In this document: positions 35,305 through 44,520 of the stretch, piece by piece
How positions within the stretch are numbered: the stretch's first letter is position 1
How the letters are laid out: each line of letters begins with the position of its first letter
The notes under the pieces: generated by a model
Databases searched by the model: none
Seen by the model: the letters and a program-made list of their open reading frames with translations, nothing else
What the model was told of the DNA's origin: nothing
Translations under genes and position numbers: made by a program
NCBI GenBank assembly: GCA_963837715.1
Contig: CAWIOF010000002.1
Coordinates: 1,178,001 to 1,242,000, forward strand
Length of the DNA stretch: 64,000 bases
From: JANYLB01 sp963837715
Lineage (GTDB): Bacteria; Actinomycetota; Acidimicrobiia; IMCC26256; JANYLB01
Direction of reading: 5' to 3'

Positions 35305-36775
35305 ATGCTCCGTCACCGGCGCCGCCGATCGGGCGCATCGACCATCGTCGCCGCGAGCCTCGTGGCCGCTCTCGCCCTCGCCGGCATCAGTGCGACCGAC
35401 GACCGGCGCCGCCGAACCGACCGCTTCCGAGCGCGCCGCCAAGAAGCCGAACGTGGTCGTCATCATGACCGACGACCAGACCACCGAATCGGTCCGGGTC
35501 ATGCCCCACGTGCAGCGGTTGCTCGCGAAACAAGGGACGACCTTCGACCAGAACGTGGTGTCGTACCCACTCTGCTGCCCCTCCCGGGCCACCTACCTCA
35601 CCGGCCAGTACGCCACGAACCACGGCGTGCGCGGCAACCTCCCCCCGTGGGGTGGGTACGGCGCATTCCAGCATCAGGACACGACCTTTCCCGTCGCACT
35701 GCAGGCGGCCGGCTACGAGACCGTGCACATCGGCAAGTACCTCAACGGCTACGGAGACAACGCCAACCCGGCCAGCGTCCCACCGGGATGGTCCCAGTGG
35801 TACGGGTCCGTCGATCCGTCGACCTACCAGTACTACGGCTTCACCCTGCTCGAGAACGGCGTCGAGAAGACGTACCCGAAGCGAGGCGGCCGCTATCAGG
35901 CCGACGTGTACACCGACCTCGCCGTGTCGAAGATCCGGCGCACGGCGAAGCATGACCAACCGTTCTTCGTCGACGTGGCGTACCTCGCACCCCACGTGCA
36001 GGCACGGGAGGGCAGCCAGGCCGAGGAGCTCGGCCGAGCAGTTCCGGCCCGACGTCACCTCGGGACGCTCTCCGACGAACCGCTCGCCCGGTCGCCCTCG
36101 TTCAACGAGCAGGACGTGTCGACCAAGCCCGAATTCATCCAGACCCTTTCGCGATTCTCGAAGCGCGAACGGGCCGCGATGCGGGCCACCTACGATCGGT
36201 ACCTCGAGTCGCTCCTCGCGGTCGACGAAGGCGTCGGCCGCATCGTCGCCACCTTGCGACGCGCCGGTGTGCTCGACAACACGGTCATCATCTTCACCTC
36301 CGACAACGGCTTCTTCTTCGGCGAGCACCGCATCCGTCCCGGGAAGGGCCGGTTCTACGAGCCGTCGATCCGCACTCCACTCGTGATGCGGGGACCCGAC
36401 ATCCCCCGCAAGGCGACGAACTCGGCGCTCGTCGCGAACACCGACCTCGCACCGACCATCCTCGAGTGGGCCGACGCCACATCACTTCGCACCATCGACG
36501 GCGCCTCGCTCGTCCCGGTGCTCGCCGGTCGACCACCGGCCGACCGGGCGGTCCTGCTCCAGGAGGGTGGACCGTACCGCCCCGACTGGGGCATCCGAAC
36601 ACCTCGGTACGCGTACTTCGAGTACGCCACCGGCGAACGCGAGCTCTACGACCTGCGCGACGATCCCGACCAGCTCGTCAATCTCGCGGGCCGACCCGAA
36701 CAGGCCGCCGTGCAGGCCGAGCTCGCGCTCCGGCTCACCCGACTCGAAACCTGTGCGGGCATCACCTGTCGGTGA
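35305..36775 (+). pseudogene. Exported sulfatase, signal peptide and catalytic domain separated by one frameshift
   Basis: The ATG at 35305 begins a good signal peptide (RHRRRRSGASTIVAASLVAA, then LALAGISATDD). Near 35400 the frame must shift to enter the catalytic domain, which otherwise could only start at GTG 35390 without a signal. The domain is a type I sulfatase: metal site VVVIMTDDQTTESV, the active-site LCCPSRATYLTG (Cys converted to formylglycine in C-x-P-S-R), GYETVHIGKYLNGYG and VIIFTSDNGFFFGEHR. A product of about 490 residues would act outside the cell. Just downstream of two sulfotransferases, it may remodel the same sulfated glycan. Sequencing error at the junction is likely. 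Confidence 0.75.
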
Positions 36776-36781
36776 CCCGCG

Positions 36782-39106
36782 TTACTTCGGTGCCTTCGCG
36801 CGGGAGCGCCGTCGGCGGCTGCGAACGAAGAGGACCCCGCCACCGAGGGCGACCGCCAGCACGACCAGTCCGCCGACACCGACCGCGATGAACGTGTTGC
36901 GGTCGCGACCGTCGTCGGGCGTCTTCGTCGCCGGTGCCGACTGATCCGTGGTGACCCCCGCCGTCGGGCACGTCGAAGAGCGCGGGGTCGGCACCGCGGA
37001 CGTAGGCGGCTGCGGTGGGGATCCGCAGCACGTCCCAGCTGTCGCCGGCGTCGGTGGAGCGCACGACGAACGGTCCGGAGTATGCGAACACGGTCCGGTC
37101 CTCGGCAAAGGCCGGGGAGAACTGGATCGGCTGACTGGTCGGGTTGGTGAAGTCGGCGATCACCCGGTTCCCCTCGGTGAGGTCGGTGCCGACCTCGACG
37201 AACGATGCACCCGCGTCGGTCGAACGGTAGAGGCCGTCGCCACTCACGCTCACGAGCACGGTTCCGTCGTCGCCGTAGTCGGGCGACACCGCGAGCGCCT
37301 CCACGAGGCTCGAGTCCGACAGTGGCGCCGCCGCCAGTTCCATCCAGGTCGCGCCTCGGTCGCGGGTGACGTAGAGCCCCGACTCGGTCCCGGCGAACAG
37401 CGTGCCGTCGGTCTCGTACGCGGGCGAGATCGCGAGCATCGCGAGGCCGTCGGGCCCGGTGCGGATCCAGGTGGCGCCTCCGTCGTCGCTGCGCATCACG
37501 CCTTGCTCGGTCCCCGCGAAGAGGCTCTGCGGGTCGCCGGGGTCCACGACGATCGACCGGATCCGTGAGCCCGCGTTGCCGATCAGCTCCCAGCTCTTGG
37601 TGACGCCCGCCTCCTTCGACCGGAAGACGTCGCCCTGGCGCGATCCGAGGAAGATCGTCCGGTCCGCCGCGTAGTCGGGTGACACCGCGATCACGAACTG
37701 GCGAAGCTCGGCTGCCGCCGCCGGATCCGTCGGGAGTGTGACGTACTCGGTCGTCCAGCTCCGGCCGCGATCGGTCGACTTCAAGAACGCGGTCCACGAG
37801 GCGGAGAAGATCGTGTCGTCCTTGGCGTACTCCGGCGAGAACACGATGTTGTGCAATCTCTTGACCGGTGCGAACTTGTTCCCGGCCGAGATCACGTGCT
37901 CGAGTCCCCGGTCGCTGAGCTTCCACCGACGACCGCCGTCGGTCGAGAGGTACGCGCCCTTGACGTAGGAAGCGACCGCCACGGTCTTGTCGTCAGCGAA
38001 GTCGGGCGACACGGCCAGTCCCGCGATGTAGTCGACCAGTGTCTCGACCGGGGTCCAGGTGGCCGCGTCGTCCACCGAGCGGGACAGCCCGTCGAAGGTG
38101 CCCGCGTAGAGCGTTCGCTTCCCGTTCGCCTTGGTGCCGATCGCGAGGTTCCGGAAAAGATCCACACCGACGACGCCCGCCTGGATGTCGGTGGTCAGAC
38201 CCTTCGAGGTGCGCTTCCAGGTCTTGCCTCCGTCGGTCGATCGGAACACACCCTTCGACGCCATCGACGTCCAGAGGGTGCCGTCCTGGTCGTAGTCGGC
38301 CGAGAGCGCGATCGACTTCGTCCTCTCTGCCGGGAGCCCCGTCCCGACCGCGGTGAAGGTGTCTCCCCCGTCGTCGGAGCGGAGGAGGACGCCGCGGCTC
38401 GAGCCCGCGAACACGGTGGCCGCGGTGCCGTCGGATGCAGCGGTCGCGGTGATCGCGCTCCCCGGGGTCTGCGACGCCACCTTCCACGTCGCGCCGTCGT
38501 CGTCCGACACCGAGACCCGACCCTGGTTGTCGCCGACCACGGCCCGGCCCGACCTCGGCACGAAGGTGATGGTGGGAACGCGCGCGAAGCCCGGCACCGG
38601 TGACCACTGCCGGCCACCGTCGATCGTGCGGTAGAACCGGTTGATGGCACCTGCCGCGAGCACCACATCGGGATCGTCGGGCGCGACCGCGATCGCCGAC
38701 ATCTGGGCACCCGCGAGACCGCCCGACGCCGGCTGCCACGATGCGCCGCCGTCGTCGGACCGGAAGACGCTGCCGACGCGCGACGACACGTACATCACGT
38801 CGGGATCGGAGGGTGAGATCGCGATCCGGTCGAGGCTCTTCCCGTCTTCGGGGGCACGGGGCAGACCGCGAACCAGGGGCTGCCAGCGATAGGGACTGTC
38901 GGTCGAGACCATGAGCCGGTTCGCCGCGATCACGAAGACCGAGCCGTCTTCGGCGTAGTTCGGCGACACGACGACATCGTCGATCGAGTCGTGCGGTGTG
39001 TGTGCGTCGGCGGTTCGACCACCCACCCCGACCAGGACCGCGCTCAGGAGCACCCGAGCGCCATCCAGACGATGATCGAGCGCGCCCCCCGACGCGACTG
39101 CGACAC
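36782..39106 (-). pseudogene. Membrane-anchored BNR/YCF48-type propeller protein with two frameshifts
   Basis: About 775 residues are recoverable. The GTG at 39106, six bases after GGGAGG, opens a signal peptide (SQSRRGARSIIVWMAL) that continues after a one-base shift near 39060 as VLLSAVLVGVGGRTADAHTP. The body consists of about a dozen sialidase-like BNR repeats with the pattern SxDGGxxW (e.g. FRSDDGGASWQ, FRSTDGGKTWK, MRSDDGGATWI), probably two stacked propellers. A second shift near 36960 leads to the C-terminal membrane helix FIAVGVGGLVVLAVALGGGV and a basic tail. Type I topology. It is translationally close to the SPFH gene (11 bases apart), so the two may form a complex. Confidence 0.65.
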
Positions 39107-39117
39107 GACAGCCTCCC

Positions 39118-40206
39118 TCAGCCACCACTCGGCGTCGTGGTCGAGCTCGACCCGCCGGGGTTCGCGGGCACGGTGATGTTGCCGCTCCCGTCGAGGATCC
39201 AGAAGTTGGTCTTGCCCGACTCGATCGCCGGAGCTTGGCGTAGTCCTCGCCGGAGAGCCCCAACGCGCGCGATCGACTGGGCCTCGGCCTGACGCTGCGC
39301 CACCTCGTTCTGCTTCGTGAGCACCGCGATCGCGGAGCTGCGGTTGGCCTCGTAGGCCGCGGCGATCGAAGGCGGCACGTCGACCTTCTTGATGATGAAC
39401 GTCGGGTTGCCGCACGGCCCGCCCGGCTTGTAGGTCGGCGAGCAGAAGAAGTCGCCGCCCATCGTCTCCTTGAGCTTCTGGGTCAACTTGTCCTGCACGT
39501 TCCCCTGCACCGCCACCAACTGATCGGCGTTGCTGAACAGGTCGGCGACCTCGACCCGACGGGTCTCCTCCTGCAGCGCGTTCTCGATCTGCTGGCGGAA
39601 CGTGTCGCGGATGAGGTTGTACCAGCCGCTCGAGGTGTACGCGTTGTACCGGAGTCCGAACTGTTCGTGGAACTCCTGCAGCTTGTCGACGTTGAGCTTG
39701 AAGTAGACGGCGACCTGGTAGGTCACCTGCACCCGGTCCTTCGTCGGTGCGACGATCGAGTCGGGGCCGTTCTGCGCGCCGACGCCAGGCTTCTTGGAGA
39801 TGATGTAGTTCACCTGGTCCGACGGGTACAGGTAGAGCGGGTCGTAGAAGCCGTTGAAGAACAGCGTCGAACCGGGCTTGACGATCCGCTGGAAGTGGAC
39901 GCCCTCGATCGGCCCACCGCCGTAGCTGATCCCCACGCGGTCACGCGGCGTCTTCTTCAACCCGGCAACGAACATCGGCACGAACGCGAGGCCCACGATC
40001 ACGGCCACCACGATGAGCGCGGTCCAGAGCCCCGGACGAGGCAGGCGCTTCCTCGGCTTGGCGGGTGCATCTTCGCCGCCGCCCGAGCCACCCCCACTTC
40101 CGGGACCTGCTCCTCCGCCGATGTGGACCGGGGCGGCGGCGCCGAGGGGCGAGGGCTCGCCGTCGTCGGTGATCTCGTTGTCTGTGGCTCCGGGCCGGTC
40201 GACCAC
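39118..40206 (-). CDS. SPFH/Band-7 domain membrane protein
   Basis: A 362-residue protein. An acidic, Gly-rich cytoplasmic N-terminus is followed by one membrane helix (LWTALIVVAVIVGLAFVPMF) and the Band-7 domain (KTPRDRVGISYGGGPIEGVH, TYQVAVYFKLNVDKLQEFHE) and a helical stalk (AAYEANRSSAIAVLTKQNEV). SPFH proteins oligomerise into membrane cages that organise microdomains. A short stretch near 39225-39265 is out of frame and is restored after about 35 bases: LSGEDYAKL is expected between residues about 305 and 316. The GTG at 40206 has GAGAGGAG upstream. It lies downstream of the polysaccharide exporter genes on the same strand. Confidence 0.75.
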   Translation of the reverse strand: MVDRPGATDNEITDDGEPSPLGAAAPVHIGGGAGPGSGGGSGGGEDAPAKPRKRLPRPGLWTALIVVAVIVGLAFVPMFVAGLKKTPRDRVGISYGGGPIEGVHFQRIVKPGSTLFFNGFYDPLYLYPSDQVNYIISKKPGVGAQNGPDSIVAPTKDRVQVTYQVAVYFKLNVDKLQEFHEQFGLRYNAYTSSGWYNLIRDTFRQQIENALQEETRRVEVADLFSNADQLVAVQGNVQDKLTQKLKETMGGDFFCSPTYKPGGPCGNPTFIIKKVDVPPSIAAAYEANRSSAIAVLTKQNEVAQRQAEAQSIARVGALRRGLRQAPAIESGKTNFWILDGSGNITVPANPGGSSSTTTPSGG

Positions 40207-40234
40207 CGGGAGCTCCTCTCTGCGTGCTCATCGT

Positions 40235-40254
40235 GCGATCCGACCTCGGATCGC
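40235..40254 (-). promoter_or_regulatory. Perfect palindrome upstream of the SPFH gene
   Basis: GCGATCCGA-CC-TCGGATCGC is a 9-bp perfect inverted repeat with a 2-base spacer, 28 bases upstream of the GTG at 40206. The tight spacer favours a protein-binding operator over an RNA hairpin. Confidence 0.5.
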
Positions 40255-40326
40255 CGGTTCTCGGATGTGAACGTGTCTCGTGGACGGCGGGTTCCCGACC
40301 GCCTGAGCGCCTCTCTCAGCTGGCGG

Positions 40327-41190
40327 TCAGAGGTGGATGGTGAACTCCCGCTCCCGGCGGAGGAACACGCGGGTCCCGATCGCGAGCAAGGCGAAGGCCC
40401 AGAGTGCCGTCTGCACGACCATGCTGAGGCTCGGCATCTGGCCCGAGAACATCGCCTGGTAGGCGGAGAAGAGCGGGAACAGCGGCATCCACCCGATCAG
40501 CACCTTGATGTTGGCAGGCAGGATGGCTGCCGGGTAGATCACCGGCGTCGTGAAGAAGAGGATCCGGGTGATGTAGGTCATCACGTTGTTCGCATCGGCC
40601 ACCAGGGTGACGAACGTCGAGACGAGCAGTGCGATCCCGAGGTTCATCACGACCTGGAGCCCGAAGAACAGTGGGAGCAGGAACAGGCCGGGACCGAGCG
40701 TGCCGCCCGTGAGCGGAAAGAGGACCGCGAACACGCACGCGCTGGGGATGAATCGGCGGTAGGAGCGGTAGACGGTCGTCACCGGGAGCAACGCGCGGGG
40801 AAACGTGGAGTTCAACATGAGGCTCTTCGCCCGGCGCACCGAGTTGCCCCCCTCGCCCATCGCGGCGGTGGTGAGGCTGAACAGGAACACGTTCCCGATG
40901 AGGATGGGGAGGAAGGCCGAACGATCGGTCCCCGGCCGGAGCACCGTGTAGAGGAAGAAGTAGATCGCGGCCTGGAAGAGCGGGTCGAGCACCGACCAGA
41001 ACGTCCCGAGCGACGTGCGTGCGTTCGCGGCCCGCAGATCGGCGCGGGCGAGCTCGACCATGAACGCCCGCCGTTCCCAGAGCGCGGTGACGTACTCCCG
41101 CAGGTTCGGCATCGTGTTGCCGTGAGGTTCGAAGACGTACTCGACGTCGCTGTAGCTGCCGGCCGTGGTCATGGCGTCGCCACCGGGCAT
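40327..41190 (-). CDS. wzm: ABC-2-type polysaccharide export permease (Wzm-like)
   Basis: A 287-residue permease with six membrane segments: IYFFLYTVLRPGTDRSAFLP-like helices in the middle, FIPSACVFAVLFPLTGGTLG, LQVVMNLGIALLVSTFVTLV and a final LSMVVQTALWAFALLAIGTR. The N-terminal amphipathic stretch (LWERRAFMVELARADLRAAN) and TSLGTFWSVLDPLFQ are hallmarks of Wzm/TagG. It pairs with the ATPase gene just upstream to flip a lipid-linked polysaccharide across the membrane. ATG 41190 is given; ATG 41172 is an alternative. The gene symbol is by family analogy. Confidence 0.8.
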   Translation of the reverse strand: MPGGDAMTTAGSYSDVEYVFEPHGNTMPNLREYVTALWERRAFMVELARADLRAANARTSLGTFWSVLDPLFQAAIYFFLYTVLRPGTDRSAFLPILIGNVFLFSLTTAAMGEGGNSVRRAKSLMLNSTFPRALLPVTTVYRSYRRFIPSACVFAVLFPLTGGTLGPGLFLLPLFFGLQVVMNLGIALLVSTFVTLVADANNVMTYITRILFFTTPVIYPAAILPANIKVLIGWMPLFPLFSAYQAMFSGQMPSLSMVVQTALWAFALLAIGTRVFLRREREFTIHL

Positions 41191-41200
41191 CGGAGGTGCA

Positions 41201-42007
41201 TCACATGTCGTCCATCATGAGCGACTCGATCCGGCAGTACCGCATGTACTTCGCGAGCACCTCGTCGGGATCACCGAACTCGGCGACCCGGCCCTGGTGC
41301 AGCCACAGGCACTCGGTGGCCATCGTCTTCACCGAGACGAGACCGTGAGTCACGAGCACGATCGTGCGGCCTTCGCCGGTGAGCTTCGCGGTCCGTTCGG
41401 CGATGTGCTGCCCGAAGGCCGCGTCACCGCCGGTGAGCGCCTCGTCGATCAGCAGGATCTCGGGATCGAGGAACACCGCCACCGACGACGCCAGGCGCAT
41501 CCGCATCCCGGTGGAGTAGGTGTGCATCGGAAGATCGAGGTAGTCGGCGAGCTGCGCGAACTCGCCGATCTCGTCGGTGATCTCGGCGAGGCGCTCGGGC
41601 GTCATGCCGCTCGCGAGCCCTCCGAGCTTGATGTTCTCCCGGCCGGTGAGCGCATCGCTGAAACCGATCCCGGGCGTGAGGAGGTTGAGCTGGCCGCGCA
41701 CCACGACGCGACCCTTCTCCGGGGGGAGCACACCGCTGATGACCCGACACAGGGTCGACTTGCCGGCCCCGTTGCGGCCCACGACCGCGAGCACCGAGCC
41801 ACGCGTCACATCGAACGACACGTCGCGCAGCGCAGGGATGAGCCGCGCGCCCGAATCACCGCGCCGGAGCAGCCGCCGCATGTCGCCGAGCATGTCCTTC
41901 GAGTCGATCCGGACCCTGTACGACGCCGACACGTTGTCGACCTCGATCGAGGGCTTCTCGAGCGGACCGGGCGTCTCGGACGGAAAGGCGATCGCTTCGC
42001 TCACCAC
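41201..42007 (-). CDS. wzt: ABC transporter ATPase for polysaccharide export (Wzt-like)
   Basis: A 268-residue ATPase of the Wzt/TagH type: Walker A VVGRNGAGKSTLCRVI, signature YSTGMRMRLASSVA, Walker B PEILLIDEAL, H-loop VLVTHGLVSV. YRVRIDSKDMLGDMRRLLRR in the N-terminal part is the family's usual extension. It lacks the C-terminal carbohydrate-binding domain of long Wzt proteins, so substrate recognition probably lies in the permease or lipid part. The GTG at 42007 has AGGGGG seven bases upstream. It forms the exporter with the permease gene downstream. Confidence 0.8.
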   Translation of the reverse strand: MVSEAIAFPSETPGPLEKPSIEVDNVSASYRVRIDSKDMLGDMRRLLRRGDSGARLIPALRDVSFDVTRGSVLAVVGRNGAGKSTLCRVISGVLPPEKGRVVVRGQLNLLTPGIGFSDALTGRENIKLGGLASGMTPERLAEITDEIGEFAQLADYLDLPMHTYSTGMRMRLASSVAVFLDPEILLIDEALTGGDAAFGQHIAERTAKLTGEGRTIVLVTHGLVSVKTMATECLWLHQGRVAEFGDPDEVLAKYMRYCRIESLMMDDM

Positions 42008-42047
42008 CGCAGCGCCCCCTCGCCGGTTCGGTCGCGGAAGATCGACG

Positions 42048-42503
42048 TCATGACGACGACCCGCCGAGCGGATGCTGCGCGTCGGCGAGCTCGGCCTGCT
42101 CGGCCTGGCGGATGAACTCGGCGAGCTCGACGTCCATGTAGAGGACACGGCGCTCCGTGACCCGGCCGTTCGGTTGACGCTCGCTCGCCACCCGTACGTT
42201 GATCAGGGGTGGGCGGTTCGTCTCACGGGTGAGGGTGTTCAGCTCGTTCATGATCCCGGCCGTCTCCCGGACCGTCATCTGGATGCGGCGGGCGGCGTCG
42301 GCGTCGGCGAGCTCGGTCCCCTCTGCCGACGCCCGGGCCACGAACGCGAGGAGTGACCGGGTCGCTTCGTCGACCTCGTTGTAGAGGGTGTTGACCGACT
42401 CGGTGTCCCACGGCTCGATCGAGGCCTTCGCGATGGCGCGCAGGATGAACTGCATGACCTCTTCGACATGCTCTTCCGGCACCGGCATCATCACGTACGG
42501 CAT
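42048..42503 (-). CDS. Conserved-looking hypothetical protein between glycosyltransferase and exporter genes
   Basis: A 151-residue acidic protein with a good ribosome site (AAGGAG) before the ATG at 42503. I do not recognise a family. The first half is helical (EEHVEEVMQFILRAIAKASI, TRSLLAFVARASAEGTELAD), the middle contains NTLTRETNRPPLINVRV, and the C-terminal part has a strand RRVLYMDVELAEFIRQAEQA resembling a small winged helix. No membrane segment or Cys. The operon position directly before wzt suggests a regulatory or assembly role in export, which is inference. Confidence 0.6.
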   Translation of the reverse strand: MPYVMMPVPEEHVEEVMQFILRAIAKASIEPWDTESVNTLYNEVDEATRSLLAFVARASAEGTELADADAARRIQMTVRETAGIMNELNTLTRETNRPPLINVRVASERQPNGRVTERRVLYMDVELAEFIRQAEQAELADAQHPLGGSSS

Positions 42504-42581
42504 GGGTTCTCCTTCACCACCGAGCGTGCAGGGTAGACGATCGACACTGCCCGAACTCCTCGATGCGCGAATGTGCCCAAT

Positions 42582-44480
42582 CTACGTGATCGGCGCGACC
42601 TTCGTGAGCGCCCGCACCAGTTCCTGGGCCCGATGATCGAACGTGTGTCCCGCCACCACGAGCTTCCTCCCGCGCTCCGCACGAGCACGGGCCGTGGTCG
42701 GGTCCGTGAGCACCTCGTCGACGAGCCGACGGAGCTGGGCGGGAGCATCGTATTCCAGGACGCACCCGTCGAACAGGGTCGAGAGACCCATGACCGGGTC
42801 GGAGATCACCGGGATCCCGCAGGCCAGCACGTCGAAGAGCCGGTTCGACACGAAACCCCACGTCTGCATCGTCCGCCAGTGGTCGTTGAGCACCACCCCG
42901 GCCGACGAGTAGACGACCGGGAGGTCCTCGTTGTCGACGTGGTCGGCCACCACGAGGCGAGGGTCGACGAGCGCACGCCATCCGCCGCCGTAGATCGCGG
43001 GTCGGATCCCCACCTCGAGGGCGTCGCGGACCACGGGTCGCAACACGTCGCGGGTCTTGCCCACGAACGTGACCGGGTGCGAGTGGGCCGGATCCACGGG
43101 CCGCGGGAAGAACCGGCGGTGGTCGGTGGCCTGCAGGAACACGTCGACCGGTGTGGCGGTCCGACTCCGCAGGTGCTCGGCGAAGCGGTGCGATGCCACC
43201 AGCACCAGGTCGGCCGCGTCGAGCTCGTCGTCCTCGATCGACTCGGGGTGGCTGATGATCCAGAGCACGTGGCGCTGGCCGGGCGCTGCGGCGAACCGGT
43301 TGCAGACCCCGCAGCACGAGGTGGACGTCGGCCAGCCTGCTCGCCGGTTCGTCGGCGTGCGAGGCGGTCTGGATCCGGACCTCGTGCCCCAGCCGGCGCA
43401 GGCCGCCGGCCAACCCCTCGGCCAGGTGCCAGTCGCCCCAGCGGGCGGCGACCTTGTCCGACGGCGCGGCCACGGTGACGACGAACCGGAACGCGTCGTC
43501 GAGCGGCCGTACCGACCGCAGGAGCACGGGACCGGAACGATCGATCGCGGCGCCCCACGCCCGAGCCTCGGCGTCGATCGGGCCGGAGAGGTCGGCCATC
43601 GAGCCGACGGGCGGTGGGATCGACCAGGAGGGCCGCCGGGGACGACCACGATGCGCCCACCGCGGGCGCGCAGGGCGCAGCTCAACTCCACCGCGGCCAC
43701 ATCGAGATCGTCGGCGAGGGGCAGCCCACCGGCATCCTGGTAGGCGGCGCGGGTCACGGCGAACGCCACGCCCGAGACCGCGTCGACCTCGTGGACAGGC
43801 GCCTCGGGATCGGCGACCGTGCCGGCGTCGCGGGCGACGACCGTCGGCACACCGGCGGCGTCGAGCCCGAGGCTGAGCCCGGCCGCACGGACCAGTCCGT
43901 CGTGCGGAGTCGCGAACGCCGCCGCCCGGGCCGGGTGCACGAGCACCGCAGTGGCCGCGACGACGTCGCCGTCGAGAGCGGCGAGCATCCGCGCGTGCCA
44001 CCCGGCTTCGAGTGGATCGGCGCTGCCGAGCATCACCAGGATCACCGGGGCGTCCGTCGCGGCGATGGCCCTCCGCACCTCCGCGACCGTCTCGTGCGCC
44101 GGGCCGGACCGCGCCGGGTCGACTTCGATCAGGTCGAAACTGCGGGGTGCTTCCGGGGCCGGGGGGAGTCGGGCGACCGCGGTACGCAGCGCGAGCAGAT
44201 GTCGATCGGGGTGGTGGCCGAACGCCCGCGCCCGGAGCGCGATCCGAGCGGCCCGGGCCTCGGCCCGCTCCATCGCCGCCGCGATCGGCTGTCGCAATGG
44301 CGCGAGCCGCCGCTCGGCCGCAAGGAGGGCCCGGATGCTCGTCCGGTGCCGGAGCTCGGCGTACTCCGCCGACCGCTGCCGCGCGACGCGTCGCCAGTGA
44401 TCGGTCGCGGCGCGTTCCGCGTCGAGCTCCGCCTCGAGATCGCGCTCCACCGGCTCGCCGGGTGTGGGGCCGGGTGGCAT
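42582..44480 (-). pseudogene. Glycosyltransferase with coiled N-terminus, interrupted by two frameshifts
   Basis: About 630 residues are recoverable. From the ATG at 44480 comes a coiled segment (LEAELDAERAATDHWRRVAR), then a GT2-like domain (VILVMLGSADPLEAGWHARM, VSGVAFAVTRAAYQDAGGLP). Near 43640 the frame shifts to one containing WSIPPPVGSMADLSGPIDAE and LAEGLAGGLRRLGHEVRI, and near 43300 back to the first frame, giving a GT-B domain (HVLWIISHPESIEDDELDAA, VTFVGKTRDVLRPVVRDALE, RLFDVLACGIPVISDPVMGL). So it is a GT2-like + GT-B fusion. The shifts cancel in net frame. CATACT six bases before the ATG suggests a leaderless start. Confidence 0.7.
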
Positions 44481-44486
44481 CGGCCG

Positions 44487-44492
44487 AGTATG
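44487..44492 (-). promoter_or_regulatory. Possible leaderless -10 element of the glycosyltransferase gene
   Basis: CATACT on the minus strand lies six bases before the ATG at 44480, in the short gap after the methyltransferase gene. It could give independent expression of the exporter operon. Confidence 0.35.
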
Positions 44493-44520
44493 CCATCGAC
44501 CCCCGCCCGGGTGCCGACCG

